From assembly GCA_037962975.1 (NCBI GenBank), contig CM075670.1:151966501-152030500 (forward strand): 64,000 bases of DNA, written 5' to 3'. Below the pieces are notes generated by a model that worked only from the letters and a program-made list of their open reading frames with translations, was not told the origin of the DNA and did not search any database. This DNA is from Clitoria ternatea. Its lineage: Eukaryota; Streptophyta; Magnoliopsida; Fabales; Fabaceae. Of this stretch, positions 11,601 to 24,070 are shown piece by piece (within the stretch, counting starts at the first letter, position 1; each line of letters starts with the position of its first letter). The position numbers and the translations under genes are program-made.

Positions 11601-13058
11601 TGATAAGTGTGCATTATGTGTTGTTTTTGTTTGTTTTTAGGTCTACTTTTTAGGGTTTTTGCATATTGTTTCATGTCCGATTCCCTTGATTTTGATTCTT
11701 TTCCACACATATTACTTGGTTGTTCCTATTTTTGCAGGATCAATGATTTTCTAGGTCTCTTTTGAGAATAAATGGCAAAGTGGATGAAAAAAGAGACCTT
11801 TGAGGCCTTTAGGAGTGCATTTTGGCAAGGTTAGAGGGAACCACTGCCAGTGGTGGCAAACCACTGGCTGTGGTTAGCACTAGAAAAGAGGAAAAGCAAG
11901 TCATAAGCCACCACTGGCCGTGGTGGGCACTATAGAGCAAAGAAAAGAAAATCAGAAGCCACCATTGGCCGTGGTTATCCACCACTGGCCGTGGTTGGCT
12001 CTGTTTGTTACAAAAAGTTACGAAATTATGTTTAAAAAGGAACAGGACTCGAACCACTGGTCGTGGTTATCCCCTACGAGGTCCAAATCTCTAAATTATA
12101 TAGGGTTTTTGTTAGGCACTTTAGGGGATATGTTGGAGAGCTCTGTAGAGACAGTTAGAGAGACAGCCTTTGGGAGATTTTGAAGGACCTTTTGGGAAGC
12201 TTTCATCGGGAATCAAGAGTCAAGACCATCAAGGGAAATCAATTCTGCAGATTTAGGAGGAAGAATTAAGAATCCTAGTGAGAACTAATTTGTAATTTCT
12301 GAATCCCTATTTTACACTTTTAAAATCCTTTATGCTTGGCATGGATTTTGTGATGTGTGACATGATGACAACAATCCTCATGGCACACTAAACTCTTTTC
12401 TTGGGGCTAAGGATGTAGTATGCCTATGTGTTACAATTAATTGTTCTTCGTATTCCAATCTATGTGATTTCACTTTCTATTCAATTTATGTATGCCTAAT
12501 GCTTCTGCAAGACTTAGAGATAAGCGTAGATGATCACAAATTATATGGGTAATCGAGAGATTGGCATGTAATTCGAAAATACCTAAATTGAACCTATGAT
12601 TTTGATTTACGAAGGTAAGCAAAGATGTTTGAGGGTTAATCGGATTTCCATAGAACGTAAAGGGTCTAATTAACAAATTGAACACGGTTCTTTGGGAATT
12701 AGGCACGTTAATAGGTTTTCGAGATAAATGTATTAATATAACTTAGGGGAATCTACCTTAGGAATGAAATCATATAATTGGATAGGTGAGTAACCTTTAA
12801 TTTTGATACTAGCATATGAACCCTTAATACCCCAAGATTTACCTTTAATTAAATTTCCCAAACTTGCTCTGATTTTCTTCTACAAAAGACGTTGAATTTT
12901 TTGTTTTCTAATTTACTGTTTATCATCATTTTAGTAATTCATTTTAATCATTCACTAGATAATTGAATCACCGTTATAACTAGTACTTGGGCACAATCTC
13001 TGTGGGAACAATATTTTTTTATTACTTCGATACCCTGTGCGCTTGCGGTTGGCTATCA
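11601..13058. mobile_element. Solo LTR (1458 bp) with target duplication AGCAT
   Basis: The unit starts TGATAAGTGTGC and ends GGTTGGCTATCA, giving a short terminal inverted repeat TGATA/TATCA. It is flanked by a perfect 5-bp duplication AGCAT (11596-11600 and 13059-13063). No primer site or coding lies inside, so it is a solo LTR left by recombination. At 11841-12069 there are six copies of a motif close to CCACTGGCCGTGG, followed within 30 bases by a TATATA at 12097-12102, which suggests that the array sits in the promoter of the element (plus orientation). Lineage uncertain; gypsy is likely. Confidence 0.85.
11841..12069. repeat. CCACTGGCCGTGG dispersed motif array
   Basis: Six irregularly spaced copies, most of the form ACCACTGGCCGTGGT with one or two changes, occur in 230 bases of the solo LTR. 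The motif is an imperfect palindrome. Confidence 0.85.
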
Positions 13059-14575
13059 AGCATCTAGAGATTTTTAAATGATATCGATAAAGTTCAAAAC
13101 ACAAACAAACAACAATGAAATTAAACAGGTATTAACAACCTAAACTGTAATTTTTTCTAGTTCTAAACAACAAAATTCAGAGGCTAGTCTTTGTCATAAT
13201 AAACAACCCAATATGCGAATATTGAAATGAAATAATAAATTATGTGTTTATTTACACCACATTTGATGTTTTCCCTGCTGGAATAAGACTAATTAATATC
13301 AGAATTCTATATTATCTCGCATTTATGTGAAGCATATGGACTGGTATCCATACACATTAGGAAGTCAGGTTTTACGAGCCCATAATAACACTTAGATATG
13401 CATGATTTATTTACTTTACAACAAATTAATTAGACCCATTTATTAGTGCACACAAAATATATCATTTTCAAGAACTCACTCATAAAAGCCATGCACAGAA
13501 TCGTAATATATGCATAAAACATATAGTCAAACACAACCCTTGACTAGAAAAACAAAAAAAAAAATTTCTCAAAAAAAGTAGAAGTATCACTTAATAAGTA
13601 AAACTACAGGTAACGTAGGGTAATAGTTTTCAACAAGACAAGAAAGCATTTAAATGAGCAATCAAATGGGCTCCAGTTTCTTTGTCATACAAATAACACA
13701 ATCTAGGATAATAATACTACACTATACATAATTCACCAACCAATATTAAATCAAAGGAAAATGTTAACGAATGCCTTTAGGTTATTGCTTAAGGAATCAT
13801 ATCATCATAGCATAGATGAAAACAATATAACATTTAAAATCATCAATGTTATCGACTTAAAGTACCCTTATTTCCAAGGAAAATCTACTACACCATTACA
13901 CCACTTTGTTCCTAACAGTGCTCAACAGGACCCTACATAAAATGAATTACAAATCACAAATACAAATAGTGTATCTTCCAACCGTGGGTACATTTCGTAG
14001 TGAAATTGTAGATTATTACAAGTTTTAAGTAAGTTTAAGAACAAACATGCTCATTTGTGCTTTAAAAACATAACATGATCTAACTAAGCATACACTAATT
14101 AATACAAGTACAAGTTTAAGAAAGACTAGTAAATATTATCAAACAAATGGTAGGCACATACAGAAAGGCATTCGATAATTCTAAGTAAGCTTAAGAACGA
14201 ACCTGGACGTATCGAATCCAACGATTGACGCTGGTGGTTTGTTGTATTCTCTTGGTGTAAGCTCTGGGAATGCCGCGGAGGACCAAACAGAAGAGAGTGG
14301 TGGGGTTCGAGGAGGTCGCCGAAGAGAGGGAGTTAAAGGTTCAGTTGGTGGGGCTCAGGGAGGTCGCGGGAGAGACTGAGTTAGAGGTTTAGTTAGGGAA
14401 AGAAGAAGAGAAGGAAGGAGAGAGACCGGCAAAGGAAGTTAGAGGAAGGGAGGGAGTGAGTTGTAGGGAGACGGACGCAGGGAATCAGAGGGAAACAAAG
14501 CGAGGGAGAGAGAAAGAGAGAGGAAGAGTTAGGGCAAATGATTAGGGAGGAGGGGTTGTTCGAATTAGTTTAAAA
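13059..14575. other. Non-coding interior of a CACTA-type element (likely)
   Basis: AT-rich up to 14200. From 14250 to 14560 a purine-rich (GA-rich) tract appears, whose reverse complement looks like the CT-rich 5' leader of a minus-strand transcript. No reading frame of note. Its position next to the CACTA terminus at 15285 suggests that it belongs to that element. Confidence 0.35.
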
Positions 14576-15285
14576 CATTAGCGACAACACACCTTACCAT
14601 CTCTAACTAACGACAGCCAAACATTAACGGTCGTTAATATGCCCACATTAGCGACGGCCGAGTACACCTGTCGCTACATTGCGGTAACTTATTTTCATCT
14701 GCAAGTCATGCGGTCTCTAAATCGGTCGGTAAGATGAAAACATATTTACGACGAACAAACTTTCTGTCCCTAAATTGTCCAAATTAGCGACGACACCACT
14801 TCGTCGCTACATAACCAACGATAGTGACAGTGTTCATAGCCTAGAGACCATCGCTATAATTTATATTCAATCATTTTATGGTTTCCCTTCATTCACCCAG
14901 AGATAGCAACGAACAAGAACCTGGTCACTGGGTTTGGCGATAGGACACCGACATCGCAATTGTTTCCCTCCTTCTAAATTTTGGGTTCTCTCCAACTATA
15001 GCGATGGGTAAATCACCGTTGCTACTGTTTCGCGCCAACAAAAACATTGGAGGGAACCCAAAAAATAGAGGAGGGAAACTATAATGACCGTATTAGCGAC
15101 GGGTATTACTTAGAGACGAAAGTAACGACGGGTTTTTGTAAATTTTAGCAATGGGAATGATGTGGTCGTTGATGTGGTCATAAGTATGTTTCTATTGGGT
15201 CCTTTTTCAACTCTCAGTCGCTATTTAGTGACGGCGTTGTTCCGTCGCTGTCTTGGAGCAGCTATAACACATTTTTCTAGTAGTG
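14576..15285 (-). mobile_element. CACTA-type transposon terminus with GCGACGG subterminal repeats
   Basis: The right edge reads TTTTTCTAGTAGTG at 15272-15285, the inverse of CACTACTAGAAAAA, a typical CACTA-superfamily end. The preceding 700 bases hold many short TAGCGACGG or CCGTCGCTA units in both orientations, the usual subterminal transposase-binding repeats. The opposite end was not found, so the full extent is unknown. The solo LTR at 11601-13058 may sit inside the same element. Confidence 0.75.
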
Positions 15286-15519
15286 AGCATAGTTATGATC
15301 GTAACATTATCTACGAGTTTCCAGATTTACCACCACATCAATATATCAATTATCAACATCATGGACATAGTATCACATACACAAAACACATCAAGCAGGA
15401 AATCAATCATACATAATGCTATGCATACATACATGTGTTCCATTATTCTTCTATCCTTTAATGTTATTTAATACGATGCATGTGGGCCCAAAATCATATC
15501 ATTCTTAATCCATCAGAAT

Positions 15520-18500
15520 TGTAACATCCCATTTTCAACACAAATAGAAAATAGATATTAATATATATTTTATGAGAAATACTTACTATAAGTTAGTTTA
15601 TTATTATCATTTTTATGAAATTTTGGTATTTATATTTAATTATTTGTTTTTTTAAATAAAATAAAATAATAATAATAATAAAATGAAAATATTTATGAAT
15701 GAGAATTTTAAAATGACTTAATTAGTATTCATTGATTAATGAAATTATATTAAGAATTTTGAATATCTTTATTATTCACAACTTTTATTTTATGTTTATG
15801 TTTTTACATATTTATGATTTAACTCTTCTTAGAATTTTAAAATAAAATTTTGAAGGAATTAGACTATGGTTCTTTAGAACTTTTTGATCTATATAATATT
15901 TATGATTTTCTGGAATTTTTTAAAAATTTTGAAATATTTTATAAAATAATATATTTTAAATAATTTTAAATTCATATAAAGTTACTTAAAATTAAAAATA
16001 TTTACAAGAAAGTGAAGTTAAATTATAAGAAAATTCTCTAAAATACATTTCAAGTAGACTTATCTAAAAATTATTGGTTTGAGTAAAATCTTAATTTTTA
16101 CCAATCGTAAAAAAATCGAAAACGTACTAATAAATTTTTATTAACAGAAAATTTTAGATTTTTAAAATTTAAACTTTATATTACTTATTATAAAATTAGT
16201 GAGAACTGATATAATATCGTTAAATTTCAAAAATAACTGATTTTGAATTTAAAATATACCGAGTGAATGGTTACTATTTGACTTAATAATTCAGCCGATA
16301 TTTACTATGCAAAACATTATACATGAACAAAAATTTCAAACTTGCACAGTAACCAGAAACGAAAATTTCAGAAATTACACAGTATTTTTATATTAAAATA
16401 ATGAAATACATAGTGAAAAAATTTTCTATAAATACATGAGGTTTCTAACGAAGGAAATCACATTTTCAGATTAAGTTTTCTTAATATAGCAGTGTTAGAA
16501 AGATAGTGGTAAGAGTAAGAGAGAGAAATAAAATTTTTAGAAGGAGGGTCTGCCAAAATCATTAGGTAAGAATAACTCTCTTTTATACTTTTTAGGTTTA
16601 TTTTCATATCGTTTTAGAAATCAATTATTATGCTGGACATAATATTATTTTAAGTTACTATTCTGAATAGTAAATTACTGTGTCAATAGTAAATCACTAT
16701 TATGAATAGTAAATCAATATTTAAATAGTAAACTACTATTTACTGTTACTATTTACCTTTACTATTCACGTTTTACTATTTACCATTACTATTTACAGTT
16801 ACTATTCATGTTTTACTATTTACTATTACTATTTATGATTTACTATTCACTATTCATTATTCACTATTCACTATTCAAAATTTACCATTTCTGTTTTAAG
16901 TAGAAATCTTAATTTTTATCTTATAACTATATTAAAGCTAAATTGGTATATTTTAGAACTCGAAGACGAGGCGCGCACGGACTTTCCATAACGAACCAAG
17001 ATACAAGAGGTAAGGAGGAGTGGGATAGGAATATAATATGAAAAGACATAAGAATAATAGGAGGAGTCCCCTACTCCTTTAAAATTTAATAATATTATTA
17101 TTTTAAAATAATAACTATTTAACTTAAAAATTTATAATAAATTTTAAATTGAGTATCTTGTGTAACTTGATCTGAATACCTATGCAAATACCTGGATAAC
17201 CTATGCGAATTGGACTGAACCTATGCAAGGACTTGGACTATTATGACCTGTATGGACTAAACTATACCTATGCGAGGATTGGACTATGTGGACCTACATA
17301 GACCTATGCGAGGAATGGACTATAAAGACTTAAAATTAATCTTATTAATCTAAATAAACATTAAAATTTGAATTATATTTATAACTGATATTTAGTTGAT
17401 TTGATTATAATTAATAATATTTGATTTTGATTAATGATATTGTGATTTATAATACTAGACTGTGATTAATAATATTTGTGATTTGACGATATTTGATTGT
17501 GATTGATGATATTACAATACTTGATTGTGATTGATGACCTTGTGATATGGAGTTTGAGCATATAACAAGCATGACGGAAAGTTAAAACTCAGTAAAAAAA
17601 ATTTTACCTTACTCTTTAAATTTTTATTCTAAGAGAAAGTATTTTATCATTATTTTAGTCTTTTATTTCTTCTTAGAAATAATTTTCATTAACTTTATTT
17701 TTAATCTCTAGAATAAAATCTAGTATTAGAAAGAAGCTATTTTATGAAAATCAGAGGTTGAAATAATTAATTCTTGAATTAAAGAAAATTTTTATAGTTT
17801 TAAGTATTCTTAGTTAATGATTTTAAAAAAATATATATTTTCTTTTAAAAATCAGAAATTTAAATTGGTTTTCCCTAATGAAATAACTAAAGGATATTTT
17901 GTCGAGATTTCTAAACTCAATCTAGTTAAGATTCAAATTGGGAAAGATTATGTAAATATATGAAGTTTTTTTTAAGAGAAAGTTTTGAGATATTTAAGGC
18001 TTGGAAATTTAATTTTGGTGAGATTTGAATTTGTAGACTGTACTAAATTTATTTCTGTATAACAGAAGTTCAAAGAAGAACTAATGGGAATGTACAGTAT
18101 ATTGAGATGATTTTGTGAACCTTTATGGTATTGAATAATTGAGTTTCTAAAAGTCTTAACCAACTAAATATGCGAGTAGTTCATGCATCATGAATCATTA
18201 AAGAGAAATGAGATGTGATATTGCCTGGGGACGGATTATAGAAACCGAGGATACATTAGAGGAGGCTTAATTGCGAGCATTGGGATGAGAGGGTGTGAAA
18301 GGGTGCTTCAGGGGACCTGGGGTCGCTCCCTAGTGTCGGATACTTTCACAATATAAACTTTCTCAGTCTGACTAGTTTCTAAGTTTTCCACGCCAGTTGA
18401 GCTGTTCATATGCCATGAAGGCATTTATGTTATTATTATCCGGAATTATAGAACGGTGTAAACTCCTGGTTGGCCCAGTGCAAACTAAAACTTTAAAGGC

Positions 18501-19252
18501 CCACATGCATAGAATGAATAAGATGGTAATATTAAAAACATTGCATGACATTCATGTGATTGTGACATTCTATGTGGGTGGTTGTGAATGAAAGTACAAT
18601 TGTTATGTTATGAAAACTCTACATTCATAATTGATTATGTATATGATTGTGATTGAAATTATTATATTAGATTGTGAAAACCCTTATGCTTATGTCTTAT
18701 CTGTAAAGTATTATATTCTGTTTCTCACTCCTTCTTGTTTGAATTTTGTGTCCAAAATATATGTTATGTGATATATAGCTAGCAGTCTAAAATGGAAGGA
18801 TATGTAATTACAGAAGGGTAAAGTGGTCTCATCCTCAATTAGATAGATGAAGAGATATAACAAGAGTAGGATTCCAAAACTCGATGGTTCAAGGACTAGG
18901 AAATGATTGGTCACATTTGTAGTAGAGGTATAGTTTAGTTTTACTTTGCCTTATTACAATATCAAGTTAGATAATTGTAACAAGGTAAAGGTTAAAATTT
19001 GATAAACTTTCTCATTCAAATATAATACTGTAATGATTTATCACTTATGATTTCTATTAATTGTTTTGTCATTATAAACAAATATTGAAAGACAATGTGT
19101 TTTTTTTTTACTTTCAATATTCAAAGGAAATCAGATGTATATACGTCCTTGTATACACGAGATAAAGAGTGATAAATATGTATATCTTTCTAAAAGTTTT
19201 TTTAAGACAAGAAGAATACATATATGTCTCGTGTATATAAGGGGGTCTTACA
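15520..19252 (+). mobile_element. Solo LTR (3733 bp) with target duplication AGAAT
   Basis: The unit starts TGTAACATCCC and ends GGGGGTCTTACA, bounded by a perfect AGAAT duplication (15515-15519 and 19253-19257). No coding or primer site is visible, so I call it a solo LTR of a long-LTR gypsy element. It contains an array of TTACTATTTAC-like motifs (16650-16880), a block at 17170-17320 with repeated CCTATGCGAGGATTGGACTA phrases, and GATTGTGATTGATGATATT repeats around 17400-17545. Very AT-rich overall. Confidence 0.8.
16650..16880. repeat. TTACTATTTAC/GTAAATAGTAA dispersed motif array
   Basis: About twenty copies of an ACTATT core (ACTATTTAC, ACTATTCAC, and inverted AATAGTAAA) occur in 230 bases, in both orientations and without a fixed period. 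It lies inside the solo LTR 15520-19252. Confidence 0.8.
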
Positions 19253-19257
19253 AGAAT

Positions 19258-20322
19258 CGTCTTGCTCAGTCTCATACCGGGCACAAGGTTTCCATATTAG
19301 AGGGACCAAAGACCACTGAGTTCCTACAATCACACGGGTAACCTGGACACATATGTCCATATGATACGATAGATTTCTTAGTACAAGCCAGCAAACTAAA
19401 TTGCCTTACACCAGTAGATTTTTCAAGATCAGAGCTTCTAAGCAGCAAAGTCATTTCTGAGGGAAAGCGAGCCCCTTTTATAGGTAAGCCTTGAGGGCAA
19501 AAAAGTACAGGAATGGATGAGGTCATAATGGCATTTGCACGTATGACGCTTCGTTTACCATCTGTTAGACACACAGGAAATGAAGTGTCACGACTAATCA
19601 CCACGCGTCATGTGTCCCATCCGAATCCTCACCTACCAAAAGATGTTGGACCTAAGTGTATCAGGTCAGTTGAAAATAAAAAAGCAAACAATCATTGATG
19701 ATGTTGCATTACCCCAAAACATAACAAACATATAGCCCACTGAAGCAAATCTCAGTCACTCCAACAGACTAGAAGACAAACGATCCGGACTTGATACTGA
19801 TATAAAGATGGTGTTCCCCAGTGTGGGATACTTTCCAACAAGCAACATGTGACATTTGATTTCCCTTACGTATGTATCTCCCACGGTAAACCTTTTTAAC
19901 TATAGTCGTAGCAACTAGTGTCAAGAGGAGACTTTGGGCACACTAGGGCATACCGATTAGAGAACTGTACAAGATGCCCTAAATGTCTGTGATCATGTTA
20001 GTTTTATCTACTTTTTATAGAATCCATACTAACACTTGCCATATAAGACATTATACCATCCAAATCTATAAATACCATGTAGTTATTCCTCATTAAGGTA
20101 CATTCATCAACCACGCTTAAGCTTCAATTTTGATTTATTTGGTACTGACTTAAGCATTAAAGTGTCTTCGCGGGCTATACCTTGTTTCACCCTTCCACAC
20201 AAGATATCGGTATGTTAGTTGAATATAATCATAATAAGATTTTTTGTTTTCCACTAGACTAAAAGAAATAATACCAAGTTCCCACCCACTATAATAGAGA
20301 TTAATTTTCAATATCTGTATTA
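19258..20322. other. Intergenic repeat-like DNA with a possible old LTR promoter
   Basis: No gene supported. A TATAAATA at 20067-20074 is followed about 70 bases later by GACTTAAGCATTAAAGTGTC (from 20147), which resembles the R/U5 phrase of Tat-type gypsy LTRs. The LTR ends are not recognisable. A 110-codon open frame on the minus strand at 19272-19604 has no family I recognise. Confidence 0.35.
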
Positions 20323-20332
20323 TATTAAAATA

Positions 20333-20545
20333 GAGTGAACACCCCAGTTAGTCCCTGATTTCAACAGAGTCGAACACTTAGGTCCTCCAATTAGTAAGTT
20401 AGTCTCGTTAGTCCTTCACATCCGTCATCGTCGAACACATAGTTCCCTATCGTTAATATAGTGTAATGTCCGTCAGAGTCAGCTGACGTGACTCGTTAAA
20501 TTCCAACAAGGATGCCACGTTTCCATCAAAACATGACGCCGTTTT
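20333..20545 (+). repeat. MULE left terminal inverted repeat
   Basis: About 210 bp whose reverse complement matches 53494-53705 over its whole length with scattered differences. Shared blocks include AATTAGTAAGTTAGTCT, GTTAGTCCTTCAC, AGAGTCAGCTGAC and GGATGCCACGTTTCCATCAA. The transposase leader begins just inside it. Confidence 0.88.
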
Positions 20546-20908
20546 GCTCTCTTTAAACGAAACATGAAACTACGTCGTTTAGATTTCTAAAATTGGGGGT
20601 AACTTGTTCGTATAGGGTTTAATTTTTTGTTGCATTCATCTTTCTCCCTCCTAACCCACAACACTCACAGGCCTGCGACTTGGTTTAACCCTTTTCCCTC
20701 CCAACCGAAAAATCCATTTCCTCGATGTGGCATTTTGTGTTAGAGGTGCACCTATGACTTATGACCCGCGACAATGTTGAAGGTGTACATTAGTGTGGAA
20801 AATAGTGATGGGAGACCCCAAGCAGGTTAGTAATCGCTGATGGTAGTTCATGTTCTTTGATTGGTTCTTGTAATATGAGTGTAGTTTTTTGGGTTCTTGT
20901 AATGGAGG

Positions 20909-23749
20909 TGTAACATCCCTAATATTTTAGAAAAGTTTTAATTGGCGAAAAATATTAATAATGGCCCAACCGAAAGTATTGAAATTTTGGAAATTATTAG
21001 TATTAAAAATGTAATTAGAAATAATTAAATGTTGTGTGAATAAATAAATTTATTTGATTAATCAATTATAAAAGATTAAATGAAGGTAAATAGAAGGAGG
21101 TAAATTTGAAGTTACAATGGGGTAAAAGGTGAAGGGTGAAAGGTAAAGGTAAAAGTTTTAATTAAAGCTTTTAAAAGAAAATGTAATTGAAATAGAAAAT
21201 GACCAAATTGCCCTTGGGTATTAAAATCTTAATTTCTTCTTCTTCTCCCTCACTTCACGCGCGTACTCTTTCTTCTTCTTCTTCTCACCATTGCCGAAAC
21301 TTGCATGCACCAGTGGGAGGTTGATCTTGCGTCGAAACTTCGAGATAACTGCGTTTTTGAGATCGTGGCTTCGAGGTGAGTTCAATGGACCCATTAAAAT
21401 TGAGTTATCTTCCCCTTTTCATTTTCTCTCACTAGACAATGGCCATGCATGGAGGTGACAGCTTCGATTTCCTACTCCTCTAGTGCATGGGAGCTCAAAA
21501 ATGGTCCTTAGAGTAATGAGGAGGGTTTGACGTTGACGAGTTCTGCGTTTCGATTTCCGTAGGTGACAAAACAATCGTCGGAGGATCGAACGGCGAAGTG
21601 GGTATTGATTTCGGACATAGAACGTTGGACATAGCGTCGAGGGAACGTCAATCTCATCAAGAACGAGTCGTCGAAGCTCGGAATCGAGGTAAGGGGGGTG
21701 TTCGGGTCGTAATTAATTAAAATAGGTAAATGTAATTAAATTGAGTAAGTGAATTAAATACGGAATTAATGAGAATATATAAATAATGATAAGTGTATGT
21801 GTATGAATGAAAGTTGTGTATGATTGTGATGATTATGAGTACAATGTAAATTGAATGGTGAAGAGCTGATGAGTATAGTGGCATTGTGATGACGGGCTTG
21901 ACAAGTAGGTCGCCCAATTGATTAGTATGCGTTTTGTGATGGCCACTTGCATTATGATATATATGAAGTATGAATATACATGTGTGATTATGTGGTGTAG
22001 GACGGCCGACGGTATGTGCAGCCCCTCGTTTCTGGCTCCTGCGGTGTTTATGCCCAGTTGAGCTACCCAGTGGTCAAGTAGGACCCAGTGGTTGAGGTGG
22101 AGAGTCAAGTAGGACTCAGTGGACCAAGCAGGGTTCACGGGGTGTCAAGTAGGACCCCCAGCTGAAGGCCGATCCTTTTAGTATCTGGATACTAGGCGTC
22201 GATTTAATATGAGAGTCAGTTGTGTTATTTGATGCATTGTTAGCATTGTATGATGATATGAATGTGTTTCATGATAATTGTTGATTGTGATTGGCAAGTT
22301 GGGAATAAAGGAATTGGAATTGAACTTGGATTGGTAAATGGAGATTGAGGACAAGAGGTAAGATAAATGGTACAAACTAAAATATAGTGAATATGTATTT
22401 TGTTATTGAATTGCCATTCTATATTAATTATGATACCAAACACTCACCCTTGCTGTTGTTTCTTTAATTTTAGTAACCAGTGACAGGGAAGAGGTTGAAG
22501 CCCCGGAGGTGCGCCAAGCAGAGAATTGATGCCAAGGAGTGCAGAGAATTATGAATTGAAGGATGTGTGTGTGCGTTTTATATGCGTTATGTTAATATAT
22601 GTTTTCCATGTGTGCTAGACTAATTTGGATGTGATCAATGTGGTTATGAAGGTTTGTAATAAGTAATAGATGGAGATTGCATGTTGGTGATGAGAAAGGG
22701 AATTCATGATAAGCTTCATGAATTAGACATATATGTTTATGGGCAGGTCTTGCTTATTTGGTGAAGAATGGATGTTGGGAGTTGTGAATTATAGCTCCTT
22801 AGGATGTGTGTTTTAAGATTTTGGATAGTTATTTTATGCATAAGCTAGGAACTAGCATAGTCAAATGATGATTTATGTGGTTTTGATGTAATGGAAGGAA
22901 TGCAATAGCTTAAATATGTTAATTGTGGTTTGTGAAGGAGGGAATGGATCCATCTTGCCAAAAATGGACTCATTGACTACCCTAAAATGCCTTAAAATGG
23001 GATAAACGCATTTAGGCGCATAAATCCCTCATTTTTAGGAATTTTGAGTGCGGTCAGCTGTCACACGTCACAAATCATGTGTTTGAGCTTGTGTTAAACT
23101 TTGATGGCATCCCGATATCGTTTGCATGGGTTTTGGTAGTGAAGAAGTTCATTTTTATGCAAAATCTGCATAATTTCTGCAGAATGACAGGTTGTAATCG
23201 ATTAGCCTCTATGGTGTAATCGATTACAAGGCCTCTGTCTTTAAGCTAATCGATTAGGCATCAAGACGTAATCGATTATAGGTCATCCAGAACCAATGTA
23301 ATCGATTATATTTTGAGTGGTAATCGATTAGGGGAAACACCTGATGCATTACATAATTTCCAGCAGCCTGCTAATCGATTATGAGTAGTATAGTAATCGA
23401 TTATGTGTCCAACAGAAACCAGGTAATCGATTATCTAAGGTCCTGTAATCGATTAGGTAATGCATCTGATCCAATGTACCATTCCAGGAAGTCGGTAATC
23501 GATTACCATTTGCTTGGTAATCGAATAGGGCATTGTAATCGATTATTCCCAGTCCTTTAAAGCCTTGATTAAGCAGGGGATAGTCGATTATACTATTAGA
23601 GAACGATATGGTGTTATTTGATCATGTTAGTGAAAAATGAATGTTATTTTGATTTAGGGCTTAATTAATTATTGTTAAATGTGAAAAATTTATTATGAAT
23701 ATTAAACTAAACAAATATAAATAAATGTAAAATGACGAAGGACGTTACA
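20909..23749 (+). mobile_element. Solo LTR (2841 bp) in the MULE, target duplication GGAGG
   Basis: Starts TGTAACATCCC and ends GAAGGACGTTACA, flanked by a perfect GGAGG (20904-20908 and 23750-23754). Joining the flanks restores a minisatellite-like phrase (TTCTTGTAATGGAGGTCTAG) in the MULE. No coding was found. A CT-rich leader-like stretch near 21230-21290 suggests plus orientation. A dense TAATCGATTA array lies at 23193-23590, near the 3' end. Probably a long-LTR chromovirus. Confidence 0.82.
23193..23590. repeat. TAATCGATTA dispersed palindrome array
   Basis: I count twelve exact copies of the palindrome TAATCGATTA, usually preceded by G or TG, plus two copies with one change (near 23518 and 23582), in 400 bases. 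Spacing varies from roughly 15 to 45 bases and the intervening sequences differ. It is inside the solo LTR 20909-23749. Confidence 0.9.
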
Positions 23750-23754
23750 GGAGG

Positions 23755-24070
23755 TCTAGGGTTACGATTATGTAATTAGGGTTTATGGTTCTGTTAATTA
23801 GGGTTTTGTAATTGTGGCTTTAGGGTTTTACTAATTATGGTATGTAATTAGGGCTTTTGGGTTCTATAATTGGGGGTTAGGGTTTCATTAATTGGGGTTC
23901 TGTAATTGGGGGTTTAGGGTTCTGTAATTAGGGCTTTAGGATTTCACTGATTAGGGTCTATATTTGGAGGTTTTGGGGTCTGTAATTAGGGGTTAGGGTT
24001 TCACTAATGAGGGTTCTGTAATTGGGGGCTTAAGGTTCTGTAATTGGGTTTAAGGTTCTGTAATTGGGTA
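23755..24070 (+). repeat. Degenerate TTAGGGTTCTGTAATTGGGG minisatellite
   Basis: About fifteen imperfect units of roughly 20 bp mixing TAGGGTTT with CTGTAATTGGGG. The start of the array lies before the solo LTR (around 20860-20908), so the LTR inserted into it. It is within the MULE, upstream of the transposase coding, and probably in its leader or first intron. The resemblance to the plant telomere repeat (TTTAGGG) is partial. Confidence 0.75.

Noticed and set aside
19272..19604. 110-codon minus-strand open frame
   Set aside because: No recognisable domain or splice context; length is within chance for this region.
23193..23590. CRISPR-like appearance of short repeats with unique spacers
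   Set aside because: The repeat is only 10 bp, spacing is irregular, and the context is a plant LTR; no cas genes.
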